From JBHENC01 sp046262295 (GTDB lineage Bacteria > Acidobacteriota > Blastocatellia > Pyrinomonadales > Pyrinomonadaceae): a stretch of 64,000 nt of DNA. The stretch covers positions 450,571-514,570 of the forward strand of contig JBHENC010000002.1 of assembly GCA_046262295.1 (NCBI GenBank), read 5' to 3'. The position numbers and the translations under genes were made by a program. Every line of letters begins with the position of its first letter. Position 1 is the stretch's first letter. Under the pieces are notes generated by a model. It saw nothing but the letters and a program-made list of their open reading frames with translations, had not been told where the DNA came from and searched no databases. This document shows, piece after piece, positions 42,169-49,870 of the stretch.

Positions 42169-42882
42169 TTAGGCCAATGCTTCGCGCCGTTTTATCAGAA
42201 TCTTCCGGTCAACGAAATCAATGATACCTTCGCGGCGCATTGCATTCAAGCGCACGGTCACGCTTTCGCGTGTCGAGCCGACGATGGACGCGATTTCGCG
42301 GTGCGGCAGCGGCAGGTCAATCAGCACGCCGCCCGTGTTCGTCACACCGTATTGCTCGGATAATTCGATGAGCAGTTTTTCGAGCCGCGCCGGAATCGCG
42401 TCCAGCGCAAAAGCCTCGACGCGGCGTTCGGCGTGGGCTAGACGTTGACCGAGAAGGCGGAAGGTGTAATCATAAAGCTCTTGGTGTTCGGCCATCCCCC
42501 CTTGAAATTCTTCCACAGGAATACGCAGCAGCCGCGAATTTTCGTAAGCGACGGCACATTTTTCGCGCGTCCCCGCACCGTAAAGCGCCGATTCCCCGAA
42601 GAGCGCGCCGGTCGGCAGAATATCTATCACGGCTTCGCGCCCGGTCAGCTTTTCGATGCGGCACAATTTGACGCGGCCACGCGCGATCACATAGAGCGCA
42701 TCCGCCGTGTCGCCTGCTTTGTAAATAAAGCGGCGGCGGCGTATGTCAACGGCTGTTGAAGCCTTAGCGAGGCGTGCCAGCAGTTGTTCGCTCAGCCCGG
42801 TGGCGAAATGGAGTGGGCCGATAATATCGGCGCGATTTTGCGTGGTTAGGTCGCACGCGCGTTTTCGGTGTGGCTGTGACAT
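42169..42882 (-). CDS. Crp/Fnr-family transcriptional regulator
   Basis: 237 residues. Cyclic-nucleotide-binding beta roll (about 30-145: LYVIARGRVKLCRIE, GALFGESALYG), a long dimer helix and a C-terminal helix-turn-helix (PHREIASIVGSTRESVTVRLNAMRREGII). No Fnr-type Cys cluster, so it probably binds cAMP or another ligand and not [4Fe-4S]. It could regulate downstream genes or itself. A CGTGTTAAGAA tandem direct repeat lies about 60-80 bases upstream (42939-42960). Confidence 0.9.
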   Translation of the reverse strand: MSQPHRKRACDLTTQNRADIIGPLHFATGLSEQLLARLAKASTAVDIRRRRFIYKAGDTADALYVIARGRVKLCRIEKLTGREAVIDILPTGALFGESALYGAGTREKCAVAYENSRLLRIPVEEFQGGMAEHQELYDYTFRLLGQRLAHAERRVEAFALDAIPARLEKLLIELSEQYGVTNTGGVLIDLPLPHREIASIVGSTRESVTVRLNAMRREGIIDFVDRKILIKRREALA

Positions 42883-42938
42883 GGGGGATATACCTCTTTT
42901 TTGGTGGCGTAAAGCGGAATTATGGTGAAGGTTCGCGT

Positions 42939-42960
42939 CGTGTTAAGAACGTGTTAAGAA
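42939..42960. promoter_or_regulatory. Tandem 11-bp direct repeat in the divergent promoter
   Basis: CGTGTTAAGAA occurs twice back to back (42939-42949, 42950-42960) between the minus-strand Crp/Fnr gene and the plus-strand REC-GGDEF gene. Could be an operator for a dimeric regulator. Crp sites are palindromic, so another protein is more likely. Confidence 0.5.
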
Positions 42961-43154
42961 ATGGATAAGCTTGCGAGGCATTCGCTTTAACAGAAGCGTA
43001 CTATGACGCATCTCTTCGAGTAGTCCGTCGGCAGATTTGAAAGAATTAATTTGGGCGAGCTTTCAAGTGAAAGCGCAAGGCCATCGAAGAAAAAGCACTT
43101 TAACATGAAGGCGCATCGCGCGCAAGAAAACTTTGCAGCCTTAAAGATCAATCT

Positions 43155-44084
43155 ATGATAGGAAAATTCAACGTCTTACTGGTTGACGACGACCCCGACA
43201 AACGCGCACTGCTCGCCGTCGCGCTCGAGATGGACGGTTATCATGTCCATACCGCCAATGACGGCGAAGCGGGGCTTGCGGCAGTCGAATCTTATCAGCC
43301 GGATTTGATTATCACCGACGTGATGATGCCGAAGATGGACGGCTACGATCTGGCGCGGCGCGTGCGCGCCAATCCGCTGACCCGTTTTATTCCGATCATC
43401 ATTCAGACCGCTGCGCGCAATGATGCGCAAGACCAGCGACGCGGTGCAGAGGTCGGCGCGCTCGGCTACATCACAGACCCGACAGACCTCGATCTACTCT
43501 TGGCGCGCGCCCGCACGCTGCTCGATTTCAAAAGTTATCTGGACACAGTCGAAGAAGCCGCACACACGGATCACCTGACGGGACTCGCCAATCGTCGCCG
43601 CTTCGAGCGCCAGTTGGATCGTGAAGTCGCCCGTGCCCTCCGCTATGATAGGCCGTTCTGTCTGCTGCTGCTCGATATAGATTTCTTCAAGAATGTTAAC
43701 GACACTTACGGCCATGACGCGGGCGATGAAGCGATACGGCAACTGGCAAAAGTGTTGCAGGCCGGAACGCGCGGCATTGATACGGCAGCGCGCATCGGCG
43801 GCGAAGAGTTTGCCATAATCCTTACGGAGACGGAGTTTGAAGGCGGCTGCGAGGTTGCAGAGCGTTTGCGGGTTGCGATCAAGGCCGCCGAGATTCCACT
43901 CGTCGGGCATATCACGGCGAGCTTCGGCGTTGCGGAATTTCCCCTCTTAGCGCAAACGGTGCGCGAGCTGATGTCCGTCACCGATGCCGCGTTGTATGAA
44001 GCCAAACGGCAGGGACGCGACCGCATCATGCACGCTGCCGAATCCGGTGCGAACTCTCCGCCCGCGCTCGACGTAGTACAGTGA
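43155..44084 (+). CDS. Receiver-GGDEF diguanylate cyclase (PleD-type)
   Basis: 309 residues: REC domain (Asp55 phosphoacceptor in IITDVMMPKMDGY, acidic pair at 11-12, Thr85) and GGDEF domain (GGEEF 215-219; substrate TDHLTGLANRRRF). An RxxD inhibitory site (RGID, 206-209) lies five residues before GGEEF, so product inhibition is expected. The conserved receiver Lys of the K-P motif is Asp108 (ITDPT), which may make phosphorylation signalling atypical. It produces c-di-GMP; PilZ receptors are encoded at 53.8-54.7 kb. Region 42883-43154 holds no gene apart from the repeat above. Confidence 0.92.
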   Translation: MIGKFNVLLVDDDPDKRALLAVALEMDGYHVHTANDGEAGLAAVESYQPDLIITDVMMPKMDGYDLARRVRANPLTRFIPIIIQTAARNDAQDQRRGAEVGALGYITDPTDLDLLLARARTLLDFKSYLDTVEEAAHTDHLTGLANRRRFERQLDREVARALRYDRPFCLLLLDIDFFKNVNDTYGHDAGDEAIRQLAKVLQAGTRGIDTAARIGGEEFAIILTETEFEGGCEVAERLRVAIKAAEIPLVGHITASFGVAEFPLLAQTVRELMSVTDAALYEAKRQGRDRIMHAAESGANSPPALDVVQ

Positions 44085-44201
44085 AAGGAGCGAAGGGTGA
44101 AACGGTTCGGCTGAGTTTTAGAGTTTAATCTTTCGGGTATGATGCGCGTATCCTCGCGCATCCGAAATTCTCTTTATCAGCATCTTCATTCTTAAATTGC
44201 T

Positions 44202-45173
44202 ATGGCGGATTACAGAGACAAGTTGGACGAGTGGCAGCGTGCGGCGCGGCGCAAGGCGCGCGAGTTGGACGAAAAGTACAACATCAAAGAGCGCGTCGAA
44301 GATAGCGCGCGCGTGGCACAGGATGCCGCCAAACGCGGAGCCGAAAGTTTTAACGACAGCGCGACGCGCGCGCGCACGGAAGCCGGGCGGCTTGACGACG
44401 AGTACGAACTGCGCGAGCGCGCCCGCCGTGCCGCAGAAGACGCGAGCCGTGCCGCGCGTGAAGCCGGAGACGCATTTCGCAAAGCCGCCGGTGTTGCCGG
44501 AGAACGCGCAGGCGAAGTCTTCGATGAAGCGAAGACTTATTATGACCGCGCGGCGCAGTTCGCAGACATGGGCGCGCGTCTGACAAGCGCCTCCATCGCT
44601 TCCACCAATGGGCTCTTGAAGGCGCGCGCGTGGATCAAAGCTAATCCCAAACGCGCGGCGCTCGTCACCGTCTCGCTGGTCACAGGCGTTCGTCTTGGCG
44701 CAGCTTTTCCCGGCATAGACGCCGTGCTCTTAGGCGCGCACCCGCACTGGCTGACGCATTCCGCCCTGCCCGTTTACGGCCTGCGAAAAGCGAGCGAGAA
44801 ATTCGACGCCTACCTGCGCGAGCAGGAGAGTTTAATCGGCAGCGGTAAGCTCTCCGAAGCGGAAGCAAAGCGCGCGGAGTTTGAGCGTAAAATCGTGCGC
44901 TATGTCGGCGCGCCTCTGCTCGGCGCATTTAGCTGCGCGGCGGGCGCAACGATGTGGGCGCAGATTTTTCAACCCGGCAGAATCACGGGCGCACCTATTA
45001 GCTGGCTGCTCGGCGGCAATCCCTTCCTCGACGGCGTGTGGCTCTTTGCCAACGGCGTGATCTGTTTTCAGCAGGGCTATAAATTTTTCATGATGGCGCT
45101 CGCCGACCAGCAAGATGTTGTGCGATTGGTGCGGGAAATCAAAGGCTTGCTACCGGCGGCGCAAACGGCGTAA
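44202..45173 (+). CDS. Hypothetical protein, coiled-coil N-terminus and membrane C-terminus
   Basis: 323 residues. The first 130 residues are highly charged and helical (Arg/Ala/Glu repeats resembling LEA or apolipoprotein-type amphipathic coiled coil), followed by hydrophobic segments (about 150-180 and 230-300: FSCAAGATMWAQIF, PFLDGVWLFANGVICFQQG). No family recognised. It might tether an amphipathic helix bundle to the membrane. Low-complexity N-terminal part means database matches would be unreliable. Confidence 0.6.
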   Translation: MADYRDKLDEWQRAARRKARELDEKYNIKERVEDSARVAQDAAKRGAESFNDSATRARTEAGRLDDEYELRERARRAAEDASRAAREAGDAFRKAAGVAGERAGEVFDEAKTYYDRAAQFADMGARLTSASIASTNGLLKARAWIKANPKRAALVTVSLVTGVRLGAAFPGIDAVLLGAHPHWLTHSALPVYGLRKASEKFDAYLREQESLIGSGKLSEAEAKRAEFERKIVRYVGAPLLGAFSCAAGATMWAQIFQPGRITGAPISWLLGGNPFLDGVWLFANGVICFQQGYKFFMMALADQQDVVRLVREIKGLLPAAQTA

Positions 45174-45704
45174 GAGCAACGCCGAAGTGAAATTATTGTA
45201 GAGGATTCCTTGCCGGACAAAACAAAAACGGCGAGGCTCGCCTGATCCGCTATGCCTGCCGCTTCCTACCTTACCCGTTTTATTGAAAGTCAATAAATAC
45301 CCAATCGCGTTCATCTTCCAGAAAAATAATTTCTGTGGCACGCAGCGTGCTATATAAATTATCGGCAAGCACGGAGTAAGCAATTAAAGCCGTGACCCCG
45401 CCGCCATCACTTCTCTGAGCGCCGCCTGCCGCGTCGCCAGCCGCCCGCCGAGCATCCCAACCAACTAATCATATCTAACGAAGCCCGCGCCAAATGCGGG
45501 CTTCTCGCCTTTTATACGCCTTTTTTTAGAGATTACGCGGATAATTACATCGCCTCATCGTCTTCGCTTAATCTCTAAGACAATTCACAGCGAACTGCAG
45601 AGAGTTATGATGACGGGCAAGTTAAGACAAACTTTGTCAGTCTGAAGTGACAAGTATTGATTCTTTCGCGCGGGCAATCACCCGCCGCGCTCTAAACCGA
45701 AGCC
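45174..45704. other. Intergenic region with a possible gene remnant
   Basis: About 530 bases with no supported intact gene. It contains the terminator at 45480-45517 and a minus-strand stretch around 45290-45410 that reads as ALIAYSVLADNLYSTLRATEIIF then LEDERDWVFIDFQ and a stop, with no credible start; it may be a decayed 3' end. The remainder shows nothing. Confidence 0.4.
45480..45517 (+). terminator. Intrinsic terminator between 44.2-kb gene and GT2 gene
   Basis: GAAGCCCGC (45480-45488) pairs with GCGGGCTTC (45496-45504), loop of seven, then T-rich sequence (TCGCCTTTTA, and TTTTTTT a few bases on). Confidence 0.7.
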
Positions 45705-46433
45705 ATGAGATTCTCGATCATCATACCGGCATATAATGAGGAACATTTTCTTCCAAGACTTCTCGATTCCGTCGAAGTCGCCCGTGCCACGTACACGCGC
45801 GGGCGCGAGGCTGTTGAAATCATTGTTGCCGACAACTCTTCAACGGATAAAACAGCGGAACTAGCCGCGTCGCGCGGTTGCCGCGTCGTGCGTGTGGAGA
45901 AGAGGATCATTGCTGCAACGCGCAACGGTGGAGCACGCGCCGCGCGCGGCGAAATCCTATGCTTCATTGACGCCGACTCGCAAATTCATCCACAAACTTT
46001 TAACGAGATTGATAAAGCGTTGGCAGGCGGTCGCGTTATCGGCGGTGCGACGGGATTAAGGCTTGAGCGTAAATCAATCGGGATACTTTTAGCCTATTGT
46101 ATGGTCGTGCCGGGTGTCTGGCTGACAGGAGTGGATGCTGGCGTGGTCTTTTGTCGCCGTGAGGATTTCGCGGCGGTGGGTGGATACGACGAGAGCCGCC
46201 TGTATGCTGAAGATGTTATGTTTCTGTTAGCTCTACGGCGAAGAGGAAAGGTGAAAGGGCAAAGTCTCGCCCGTTTAAGGAACGTCAAAGCTCTGGGTTC
46301 GACGCGGAAGTTCGATGAGTTCGGTGAATGGCATTACTTCTCTATGATAAGTCGCGCGGGATGGGGATTGCTGACAGGAAAGATTTGTGACCGCGAACTG
46401 GCGGATAATTACTGGTACAACCCGCGACGATAG
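45705..46433 (+). CDS. Family 2 glycosyltransferase
   Basis: 242 residues. N-terminal GT-A fold: FSIIIPAYNEEHFLPRLLDSV, EIIVADNSSTDKT, NGGARAARGEILCFIDADSQIH (DxD-type DAD) and a C-terminal ED-type motif region (SRLYAEDVMFLLALRRRGK). It transfers a sugar from a nucleotide-sugar or dolichyl-type donor onto an acceptor in the cell envelope; substrate unknown. A weak hydrophobic segment (LLAYCMVVPGVWLTG) is near residue 130. Confidence 0.85.
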   Translation: MRFSIIIPAYNEEHFLPRLLDSVEVARATYTRGREAVEIIVADNSSTDKTAELAASRGCRVVRVEKRIIAATRNGGARAARGEILCFIDADSQIHPQTFNEIDKALAGGRVIGGATGLRLERKSIGILLAYCMVVPGVWLTGVDAGVVFCRREDFAAVGGYDESRLYAEDVMFLLALRRRGKVKGQSLARLRNVKALGSTRKFDEFGEWHYFSMISRAGWGLLTGKICDRELADNYWYNPRR

Positions 46434-46481
46434 AAAATTGAATACATAATCCTCATTGACTCGCGGCTACGTTTGGCATAG

Positions 46482-46879
46482 AAGCGTCGTGCTCAACTCG
46501 GCATCGAGACCATGTTCGCCAATCGCATAGCGATGGGACGCGGGCTGGTTGCGCCCCGTTTCATGTGGGTGTGGTACGCCAACACGATTCTTCGCAGACT
46601 TTTCTGACTTCGCCGCGAGAGTTAAGTCAGGTGCTTCGTAGCTAGCTGGAATTCTTTCCTGAAAAGGTGCTGTTCGGCACTGACGCTTATCCTTTGACGA
46701 CAAGCGTCGGCTGGGAAGAGATCGGCTGGATTACTGCGAAGAGTGCGCGGCAAGCCCTCGCGCTGGCGCTCACCGGGATGATGGACGACCGCGAAATCAC
46801 ACGTCAGCGAGCCGTCGAATTAGCGAGAATGGTGATGCGTGAGAATGCCATGAAACTGTACGGGCTGAAAAACCGGTAG
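46482..46879 (+). pseudogene. Amidohydrolase family pseudogene (internally deleted, frameshifted)
   Basis: Two recognisable blocks of one TIM-barrel amidohydrolase in different frames. Block 1 (46482-46604) reads AQLGIETMFANRIAMGRG and APRFMWVWYANT, then a stop. Block 2 (46649-46879) reads EFFPEKVLFGTDAYPL (metal-binding Asp in GTDA) and ends TRQRAVELARMVMRENAMKLYG before a TAG. About 200 residues between them are missing. No complete frame exists. It sits just downstream of the GT2 gene. Confidence 0.75.
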
Positions 46880-46964
46880 TGGTTTGACTGAAATCTTAGA
46901 GCAACCTTCATCGTCGCCTCCATTTCAAACCGAACCACTACGCCAAAACCCTTTCAGACAGCGC

Positions 46965-47129
46965 CTACTGATTCGTGTTGCCGTTCGTGTTCGAGTTGCT
47001 CTGCTTTTTGTGGCGCTTGTGGAACGGATTGAAATGATGCTTGTGCTTTGTGCCGCTCTTCTTGGGGCTTTCGGTGGTTGTCGTTGAAGTCGTCTCTACG
47101 GCCTTCGTTGTTTTGGTATGCTTCGCCAT
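46965..47129 (-). CDS. Lys/His/Thr-rich basic microprotein downstream of M50 protease
   Basis: 54 residues, Lys/Thr/His-rich (AVETTSTTTTESPKKSG, KHKHHFNPFHKRHKKQ) with an Asn-rich tail, predicted unstructured and strongly basic. It starts about 22 bases after the stop of the M50 protease gene on the same strand, with an AGGAAG just after that stop, so it is likely the second gene of the operon. It is below usual length cut-offs. Possible roles are nucleic-acid or membrane-surface binding, or a substrate or adaptor of the protease; all are inference. Confidence 0.58.
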   Translation of the reverse strand: MAKHTKTTKAVETTSTTTTESPKKSGTKHKHHFNPFHKRHKKQSNSNTNGNTNQ

Positions 47130-47150
47130 CTTCGCAGCCAAAACTTCCTG

Positions 47151-48203
47151 TCAGGTGATTGTTATCGGGAAGGGCATAAAGGAGAGTATGAAGATGAGCA
47201 GCGTCAGGAGGGCGATCAATGCGCGCCCGCGCCCGAGCGTGTGCTCTTCATCAATTACCTGCGGATGGCGCACGCGCAGCAGGACGGCGAGGATCACCGC
47301 ATAGAGAAATCCGCTCGGACTTCTGTGCCATGCCCAGCCGAGCGCGGCGAGCGTGCAAACGATGAGGAATGTTGCGCGTCCGAGCCATTTGTGGGCGCGC
47401 GTGCCGAACAGCGCGTAGACCGCGTGGCCGCCGTCGAGCTGGCTGACGGGCAGCAGATTCAGGCTGGTCACGAGCAGACCGATCCACGCGGCGAAGTAGA
47501 AAGGATTCGGCGCAATGTTCGCCAGATTGCGTAAGCCAAGCGCGTGTGCGATTAAATGAAACAGCAGCGGGTCGTTGAAAATTATCTGCTCGCCGATGAT
47601 TGGCGGGGCGGCGTGCGCGGTCAGGAGTCCGGCGAAAGCGATTGGCAGCAGCGCGAGGAAGCCTGCGATGGGGCCTGCGACGCCGATATCGAAAAGCGCG
47701 CGACGTGATGGAATGGCCGATCTGATTTTAATGAACGCGCCGAAGGTTCCCGCGAGCAGAAGCGGCGGTGCGGGAATAAAAAAAGGCAGCGTCACGTCAA
47801 CGCCGTAGCGCCTGCACGCGATGTAGTGTCCGGCCTCGTGCGACGCGAGAATAAAGAGAAGCGCGAAAGCGAAGGCCGTGCCCTGCGCGATGGTCTGCGG
47901 CTCCGTCAATGCCTGCGCGATAATCGCTCCCGTCAGTCGTAGATAATATTCTGGAACGTAAGTAATGTAATCAAGCCATGATGCGCCGAAGGCACGCATC
48001 GCAGGCTCCGGCAGATTTGCGTTAAGCGCGTTGGTGATGCCCGCGAGGGTTGTCGTCAGCAGTGTGAGAAAAAGAAACGCGGCGTGGCGTCGCCATTCGC
48101 GTGCCGACGGGCGTTGCGTGGCCGGTCGCCCTTTGCGCTGCACGGTTGATTCGGGCGCGGGCGCATCAACAAACGGCGGAATTACTTCAATTGATTCTGA
48201 CAC
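47151..48203 (-). CDS. Site-2 protease family membrane peptidase (M50)
   Basis: 350 residues, GTG start. About eight hydrophobic helices. The zinc motif ASHEAGHYIACRRYG (HExxH) and the later LLPVSQLDGGHAV (Asp metal ligand) are intact, with a long N-terminal cytoplasmic segment (about 1-38). S2P proteases cut transmembrane regulators such as anti-sigma factors; the substrate here is unknown. Partner microprotein follows directly. Confidence 0.88.
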   Translation of the reverse strand: MSESIEVIPPFVDAPAPESTVQRKGRPATQRPSAREWRRHAAFLFLTLLTTTLAGITNALNANLPEPAMRAFGASWLDYITYVPEYYLRLTGAIIAQALTEPQTIAQGTAFAFALLFILASHEAGHYIACRRYGVDVTLPFFIPAPPLLLAGTFGAFIKIRSAIPSRRALFDIGVAGPIAGFLALLPIAFAGLLTAHAAPPIIGEQIIFNDPLLFHLIAHALGLRNLANIAPNPFYFAAWIGLLVTSLNLLPVSQLDGGHAVYALFGTRAHKWLGRATFLIVCTLAALGWAWHRSPSGFLYAVILAVLLRVRHPQVIDEEHTLGRGRALIALLTLLIFILSFMPFPITIT

Positions 48204-48288
48204 GTCGGATTACTTCGGGGACTTGCGAAGGCGGGCGCACAATGTTGCTACCGGAATTTAGCGTGCAATGCAAAGCTAAGAGGAATTA

Positions 48289-48387
48289 GCCACAGATACA
48301 CAGAGGCACAGAGAGTAATAAAAGGTTAAGACAGAATTCACGGCTCTTTCATATCTATTTGCTCTGTGCCGCTCCGGTCTCTGTGGC
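48289..48387. repeat. CACAGAG-type intergenic inverted repeat
   Basis: Words of the CACAGA(G)-type at 48289-48313 face CTCTGTG/CTCTGTGG words at 48362-48387, an imperfect inverted repeat with A/T-rich interior. This type of repeat is common in many environmental bacterial genomes. Confidence 0.6.
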
Positions 48388-48405
48388 AAGTTCTATTAGG
48401 CGCTC

Positions 48406-48747
48406 TTAGTATTCGGCATCGGGCAGCCGCTCGGCGTGAGCGTCTGTTTCCGGCGAACCGGCATCGTCTTCACCGTCGAAGCCGTGCGCCTGTAATTCTT
48501 TGCCGGGCTTGAAGCGGACGGTTTTGCCGGACGGAATCGCCACCTCTTCGCCTGTGCGCGGATTGCGCCCGACGCCGCGTTTGCGCGGTTTGACGACAAA
48601 GACGCCAAAGCCACGCAGTTCGATGCGTTCGCCGCGCGCCAGCGCTTGCTTCATCGAACGAAAGAGAGCTTCGACGGCTTGCTCGGCTTTCATCTTCGGA
48701 ACGCCCGTGCGGTCTGCGATGCGGTTGACGATGTCCAGTTTAATCAC
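48406..48747 (-). CDS. HU/IHF-family DNA-binding protein
   Basis: 113 residues. Helical dimerisation part (KLDIVNRIADRTGVPKMKAEQAVEAL), the GFGVFVV strand and the beta-arm RNPRTGEEVAIPSGKTVRFKPGKEL with a Pro that intercalates in DNA. A further acidic C-terminal tail (about 20 residues, EDDAGSPETDAHAERLPD) is longer than in standard HU. It bends DNA and organises the nucleoid; distinct HU versus IHF-beta identity is not fixed by eye. Confidence 0.9.
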   Translation of the reverse strand: MIKLDIVNRIADRTGVPKMKAEQAVEALFRSMKQALARGERIELRGFGVFVVKPRKRGVGRNPRTGEEVAIPSGKTVRFKPGKELQAHGFDGEDDAGSPETDAHAERLPDAEY

Positions 48748-48870
48748 AGTGCTGTTCGTCCTTAATTGGGGAATAAGATGTTGCTTGATTCGGTCGAAGG
48801 CTTTTGTATGCGCTTAGCGGCAGCGGCCAATTCTGCTAAACGATGATAGAGACGGGCGGCAAACGCTGTC

Positions 48871-48990
48871 AAGCGAAAGAGTCAAGAATTTGGAGTCAGG
48901 AGTCAAGAGTCAAAGATCAAAAGGCGGAGGCCACGCTTTCTCTTGCCGACCTGATTCCCCCGACTCTCGACTTCCGACTCTTGACTTTCG
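48871..48990. repeat. GAGTCA-type intergenic inverted repeat
   Basis: GAGTCAGGAGTCAAGAGTC-type words (from about 48892) face GACTCTCGACTTCCGACTC words (from about 48962), about 50 bases apart. Same design as the TTTTCAGT family, but a different base word. Confidence 0.65.
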
Positions 48991-49097
48991 TATGCCTTCG
49001 TTGACAAAGCGCGCGCGGCACGGCTAACCTCAATGTTTCCGAAAACACGTGATGTGTGAAAGCAACCGAGAGTTTCGAGAGCTTGTTAGATTAAAGA

Positions 49098-49808
49098 ATG
49101 TTCTTCAAACGAAAAGTGCAACGCGCGTTGCCGTTCGGCGGCGTCAGCATCGCAGATGATCCGGGTATCGAGATAGAGCGTCCGCACGCTTCGGCACGCG
49201 CGCACCTCTGGAGCGAGATACGGCTCTTAGTGCGCGATCTGATTTTCGCTTTGATGTTTGCACTGCTGATCGGCGTCTTCGCCGTGCAGCCCGTCAAGGT
49301 CGAAGGCACTTCGATGCTGCCGCGCCTGCACGACGGCGAACGGATTCTCGTCAACAAGCTGGTTTATTACGGTCTGCCGCATCTGGCGCGCGGCGACGTG
49401 GTCGTTTTCTGGTATCCGAACAATCCGTCGCAGAGCTACGTCAAGCGTGTGATCGGTCTGCCCGGCGAAATCGTCGAAGTGCGCGGCGGACGCATCTTTA
49501 TCAACGGTCAGGAATTGCTTGAGCCGTATCTGGACACGCAGCTCGATTTGTCGCACAGAACCCAGCGGCCTGTGCTCGTCAAAGAGCATTACTATTTCGT
49601 GATGGGCGACAACCGGGATAATTCGAGCGACTCGCGCATCTGGGGACTCGTCCCCGAAAAATATATTTACGGCAAGGCGCTGTTTCGCTTCTGGCCGCTC
49701 GCAGACTGGGGCGTGCTCTCGCACGATCCCGATTACAACATCGCGCCGCCGCGATCCAACTACAACGCGGAAACGCCGGAACACTCCGGCACGGATGACG
49801 AGCCGTAA
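49098..49808 (+). CDS. lepB: Signal peptidase I
   Basis: 236 residues. One transmembrane helix (about 44-63), then boxes B (VEGTSMLP, catalytic Ser72), C (RGDVVVFWYP) , D (SYVKRVIGLPGE, catalytic Lys116) and E (GDNRDNSSDSR). It cleaves N-terminal signal peptides of exported proteins on the outer face of the membrane. The C-terminal extension (about 30 residues) is acidic. The gene ends 60 bases before the next start. Confidence 0.94.
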   Translation: MFFKRKVQRALPFGGVSIADDPGIEIERPHASARAHLWSEIRLLVRDLIFALMFALLIGVFAVQPVKVEGTSMLPRLHDGERILVNKLVYYGLPHLARGDVVVFWYPNNPSQSYVKRVIGLPGEIVEVRGGRIFINGQELLEPYLDTQLDLSHRTQRPVLVKEHYYFVMGDNRDNSSDSRIWGLVPEKYIYGKALFRFWPLADWGVLSHDPDYNIAPPRSNYNAETPEHSGTDDEP

Positions 49809-49870
49809 ATCTTTTGCGGCGGAGAGCGTGCGCGCATGAGCAAGTCGAGCAGGCGCGTGAAGTATTTGTT

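Noticed and set aside
45150..45383. 77-codon minus-strand frame
   Set aside because: Overlaps the 3' end of the plus-strand gene, no ribosome-binding site, mixed composition; part of it may be a decayed gene end but not an intact gene.
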